Below, in pieces: positions 11,632-14,250 of a DNA stretch of 14,250 bases. The DNA is from Solimonas_A sp035476855. GTDB taxonomy: Bacteria > Pseudomonadota > Gammaproteobacteria > Nevskiales > Nevskiaceae. The stretch is taken from contig DATILC010000357.1 of NCBI GenBank assembly GCA_035476855.1, positions 1 to 14,250 of the forward strand, in the 5' to 3' direction. Each line of letters opens with the position of its first letter. The stretch's first letter is position 1. A program made the position numbers and the translations under genes. The notes beneath the pieces are model-generated. The model was not told where the DNA came from, made no database searches, and saw nothing but the letters and a program-made list of their open reading frames with translations.

Positions 11632-13102
11632 TGCGGGCCGCCTCGCGTGCGCCGGTCTTGCCGATCCAGATCTCGCAACCGCCACGCGGGTTGTCGACGT
11701 AGTCCCAGCGACCGCCACGCTCGACCGCGATGCGCGGGCCGAAGGGATTGGCGGTGCCGACCACCAGGCCATGCGGCGTCGAGGCCAGGGTGCGGATGCC
11801 CCAGTTGAACTTGTTGCCGAAACCGTTGCGCGTCACCGGCTCCCAGTGCACGCCGTCATGGGTGCGCCACAGCTCGCAGCCGCCGTTCTCGGTCAGGCGC
11901 TCCACGCCCCATCGCCGCACCACCGAGTGGACGTCGGCCGGCCAGGCATGCAGCGGCAGATAGGGCAGCAGCATGGCCCAGGACATGGTGCTGGCGTAGA
12001 GCCAGCCCTCATGCACTTCCATGCGCCAGATGTAGCCGTTGAAGATGTTGTCGAAGCCCGGCGAGTAACCCGACAGCGGCACCTTGAGGCCCTGCTCGGT
12101 GACCCGCGACTCGCCCATGATCAGGTCCCAGGAATCGTCCGGCCAGACGCGCAGGATCTCGGCCGCCGCGGGGCCGATCTTGTAGGCGCGGTGATAGCCG
12201 CCGTTGACGATGGCGCAGCCGACGTACATCGCGCCCTTGAACGCGCACATCGCGCCGGGGCCTTCGTTGTGCGTGCCGCGGCCGGCGCCGTTCTTGAACA
12301 CCGGCTTCCATTCGTAGGGCAGATCGCCGCCCGGCGTCTTCCACAGCTCGCCGCCGGTGATCGGGTTCATCACGCCGGCGTAGAGGTGATCGTTGAACAC
12401 GCCCATCTCGAAGATGGTGACGTTGTTGGGATTGCCGAAGCCCTCGGCATGCGCCGGCTGCCAGCGGCCGTGCTGCAGGTCGCCGTTGGCGTAGATGATG
12501 GCCTCGGAGCCTATGTCCTGGTCGAAGCCCTTGGCGGTGCCCGAGGCTGTCGGGCTCATGTGCACGCGGCCCTTGAACGGCTGGAAGGTGCGGCAGGCGC
12601 GCACCGCCGGCGCCCAGGGCGGACGCGGGATCGGGATGAAGGTCTTGCCGTCCTCGCTGCGCAGCACGTCGGGCGAATGCGCCAGATGCGGCGACCAGCT
12701 GGAGACGTAGAGGCAGGGCGCGCTGTCGTTGACGTCCTGGTAGACGTTCATGCAGCGGTAGCCGATGTAGCTCGGCACGTCGGCGCGACCGTTGACGCCG
12801 GTCACCAGCGGCGAGCGGAACGCCAGCCGCCACTGCGCCGTTTCCGGCGTGTACTCCCAGATCTCGGCGCGACGGTCGATGTCGTAAAGACCATCCGGCG
12901 TCTCGATCGGCCAGGGCTTGAGGTTCGGCACCGGGTTGCCGAATTTCAGGCCGGCGAAGGCCGCGCGCGTGGTGCCGACATACACCCGCCCCTGGAACGC
13001 CGCCATGCTGTGCGCATAGTGGTTCCAGCCGTCGCCGAAACCGCTGGGCGCGGTCAGGCGGAAGTCGGCCTCGCTGGGCGCGGGCGGGATCGCGAGGGTC
13101 AC
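11624..13102 (-). CDS. Predicted beta-propeller protein with Asp-box-like motifs
   Basis: 492 residues from a GTG at 13102 that overlaps the HlyD stop by 4 nt (GTGA). No signal peptide or membrane segment is seen. Repeated YVGT-like strands occur at about 41, 132, 231, 283, 349 and 457, and W-containing turns recur (GGELWKT 240-246; GGCELWRTHDG 417-427; GGCEIW 474-479). RSEDGKTF (148-155) and RTHDGVHW (422-429) resemble Asp-boxes (S-x-D-x-G-x-x-W) of sialidase-type propellers. Together these suggest a six- or seven-bladed propeller. I do not recognise a named family and see no Arg triad that would make it a sialidase. Its fixed place between an adaptor and a sulfotransferase suggests a job in the same pathway, such as scaffold, binding or hydrolase, but this is inference. 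Confidence 0.75.
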   Translation of the reverse strand: MTLAIPPAPSEADFRLTAPSGFGDGWNHYAHSMAAFQGRVYVGTTRAAFAGLKFGNPVPNLKPWPIETPDGLYDIDRRAEIWEYTPETAQWRLAFRSPLVTGVNGRADVPSYIGYRCMNVYQDVNDSAPCLYVSSWSPHLAHSPDVLRSEDGKTFIPIPRPPWAPAVRACRTFQPFKGRVHMSPTASGTAKGFDQDIGSEAIIYANGDLQHGRWQPAHAEGFGNPNNVTIFEMGVFNDHLYAGVMNPITGGELWKTPGGDLPYEWKPVFKNGAGRGTHNEGPGAMCAFKGAMYVGCAIVNGGYHRAYKIGPAAAEILRVWPDDSWDLIMGESRVTEQGLKVPLSGYSPGFDNIFNGYIWRMEVHEGWLYASTMSWAMLLPYLPLHAWPADVHSVVRRWGVERLTENGGCELWRTHDGVHWEPVTRNGFGNKFNWGIRTLASTPHGLVVGTANPFGPRIAVERGGRWDYVDNPRGGCEIWIGKTGAREAARNG

Positions 13103-14205
13103 GGAATCCAGGACCAGACTTCGACCAACAGGAAGCGGGCGATGGCGCGGGTGAACACCACCAGCAGCGAGTGGCGGTCGCCGGCGACCTTGGCATTGCC
13201 GGTGACGCCGGGGATCAGGCGGTTCTGCGGGTCTTCCAGGGTGACGCGCACGCGCACCACCTTGCCGTAGTCGCCGTCCTCGGCCGCGGGGGCAACGCCC
13301 AGCACCTTGCCGTCGAAGGAGGTGCCGGGGAAGGCCCAGCTCCTGGCATGCACGGCATTGTCGAGGCGCACCTCGCCGATGGCGTTCTCGGGGATGCGCA
13401 CCTCGGCGACGCGCTGGCCGGCGTTCTCGATCACCGCCAGCTGGTCGCCGCGGTTGAGGAAGCTGCCGCGCGAGAAACGCAGCGAGCCGGAGACGACGCG
13501 GCCGGCGATCGGCGCGGTGATCTGGGTATAGGCCAGCTTTTCCTTCTGGTAGCTGAGCTCGGCCTGGGCCTTGCGCAGCTGTGCCTCGATCGCGGTCAGG
13601 CGCTCACCCACGGCCGGGCTGCGCACCAGGTCGAGACGACGGCGTGCCTCTTCCAGTGCCTTGCCATCGACCTCGGCCTGGCCCTGTGCGCGGTCATGGT
13701 CCTGCGCCGTCACCGACTTGGTCTTGAAGGCATTGGCGAGGCGCCTGGCCTGCGCGGCGGAAGCGGAGGAGCGGCTCTGCGCGGTTTCCACCGCGCTCTC
13801 GGCGACCTGCACTTCCTCGGCCTTGCCACCCTTCTTGGCCAGCGCCAGGTCGGCATTGAGCTGTGCCAGCTGCGCCTCGGCAGCGGCAACCAGCGCGCGC
13901 TGCTCGTAGTCGGAGATACGGGCGATCACCTGCCCGGCTTCGACCAGATCGCCTTCCTGCACCAGCACCTCGCGCACGTCGCCGGCGGTCAGCGCGCGCA
14001 CGTCGGCGCGGTCGGACGGCAGCACGACGAAGTCGCCGCTGGCGTGGTAGCGGTAGAACGGCAGCAACAGCACGACGGCGGCAATGGCCAGCGCGATCCA
14101 GGTCTTGCGCGAGAAGCCGGCCCAGAACTGCCACCACGGCCGACCCGGCACGCCGAGCTCGGTATTGGCGCTGCCGCCGCGCGAATTGCGATATGACTGA
14201 CTCAC
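13099..14205 (-). CDS. HlyD-family periplasmic adaptor (membrane fusion protein)
   Basis: 368 residues from the GTG at 14205, chosen because GGGGG lies 5 nt upstream and because GTGA gives the same 4-nt overlap with an upstream frame as seen at the next junction. An ATG at 14217 or GTG at 14229 in frame are alternatives. Order of parts: cytoplasmic tail, one transmembrane helix (about 36-52, TWIALAIAAVVLLLPF), first half of the lipoyl domain (ALTAGDVREVLVQEGDLVEAGQ, about 71-92), long coiled coil rich in Ala/Glu/Lys (about 100-225), second lipoyl half (LAYTQITAPIAGRVVSG, 224-240), then a beta-barrel part ending in a hydrophobic tail VEVWSWIP. HlyD proteins bridge inner-membrane transporters to an outer-membrane channel, or stand with M50-type peptidases in peptide export. 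No transporter is in the window; it is probably upstream at the right edge. Confidence 0.85.
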   Translation of the reverse strand: MSQSYRNSRGGSANTELGVPGRPWWQFWAGFSRKTWIALAIAAVVLLLPFYRYHASGDFVVLPSDRADVRALTAGDVREVLVQEGDLVEAGQVIARISDYEQRALVAAAEAQLAQLNADLALAKKGGKAEEVQVAESAVETAQSRSSASAAQARRLANAFKTKSVTAQDHDRAQGQAEVDGKALEEARRRLDLVRSPAVGERLTAIEAQLRKAQAELSYQKEKLAYTQITAPIAGRVVSGSLRFSRGSFLNRGDQLAVIENAGQRVAEVRIPENAIGEVRLDNAVHARSWAFPGTSFDGKVLGVAPAAEDGDYGKVVRVRVTLEDPQNRLIPGVTGNAKVAGDRHSLLVVFTRAIARFLLVEVWSWIP

Positions 14206-14250
14206 AAGAACCCCCATGAACGCGACCACGATAAGAAAACCGACACCGCC
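14202..14250 (-). CDS. Possible end of an upstream gene overlapping the HlyD start
   Basis: On the minus strand a frame open from the window edge ends in TGA at 14204-14202, sharing GTGA with the proposed HlyD start. Only about 15 residues (ending WGFL) are visible, far too few to identify. It is kept because the operon's next junction uses the same 4-nt overlap; the frame could also be chance. Confidence 0.3.
   Translation of the reverse strand, partial: AVSVFLSWSRSWGFL

Noticed and set aside
11579..13270. 563-codon plus-strand frame over the propeller gene
   Set aside because: His/Arg/Ala/Gly-rich shadow; the minus frame has propeller motifs and coupled junctions.

Overview
The window is GC-rich and densely coded, with short intergenic gaps and clear Shine-Dalgarno sequences before several genes. 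Two lipoproteins with LAAC lipoboxes, a DUF305 protein, an HlyD-type adaptor and a CaiB/BaiF CoA-transferase point to a high-GC Gram-negative proteobacterium. A gammaproteobacterium of the Nevskiales/Xanthomonadales type is plausible but is only an impression; there is no rRNA or marker gene. I saw no tRNA, IS element, integrase or CRISPR array.

Layout. (1) 1-1797, plus strand: the 3' part of a CaiB/BaiF CoA-transferase, then a lipoprotein of the PHB-depolymerase/feruloyl-esterase type. (2) 1885-5356: a glycan-type block with a TPR-containing GT41 (OGT/SPINDLY-like) glycosyltransferase on plus, a GT2 glycosyltransferase on minus meeting it stop codon to stop codon, and a divergently placed small SAM-dependent methyltransferase on plus. 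(3) 5445-8315, minus strand: an extraordinary protein of about 956 residues made almost entirely of 118 uninterrupted octapeptides, with a second periodicity of 7 or 10 octads. (4) 8588-10712, plus strand: a membrane-anchored DUF305 protein and an LVIVD-type beta-propeller lipoprotein. (5) 14250-10747, minus strand: a tightly coupled operon of an HlyD-family adaptor, a cytoplasmic-looking beta-propeller with Asp-box-like motifs, and a divergent sulfotransferase. The starts overlap the preceding stops by 4 and 8 nt, and the upstream edge of the HlyD gene shows the same kind of junction with a gene lying outside the window.

How they may fit together. The repeat protein carries a Ser/Thr in almost every octad, has no Sec signal, and sits beside a GT41 enzyme, a GT2 enzyme and a methyltransferase. 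I infer, without proof, that it could be a substrate for dedicated cytoplasmic O-glycosylation, with glycan extension and methylation, followed by signal-less export. The HlyD adaptor further right could belong to an exporter, but it lies in a separate operon and the link is weak. The remaining genes look like ordinary accessory metabolism and envelope functions.
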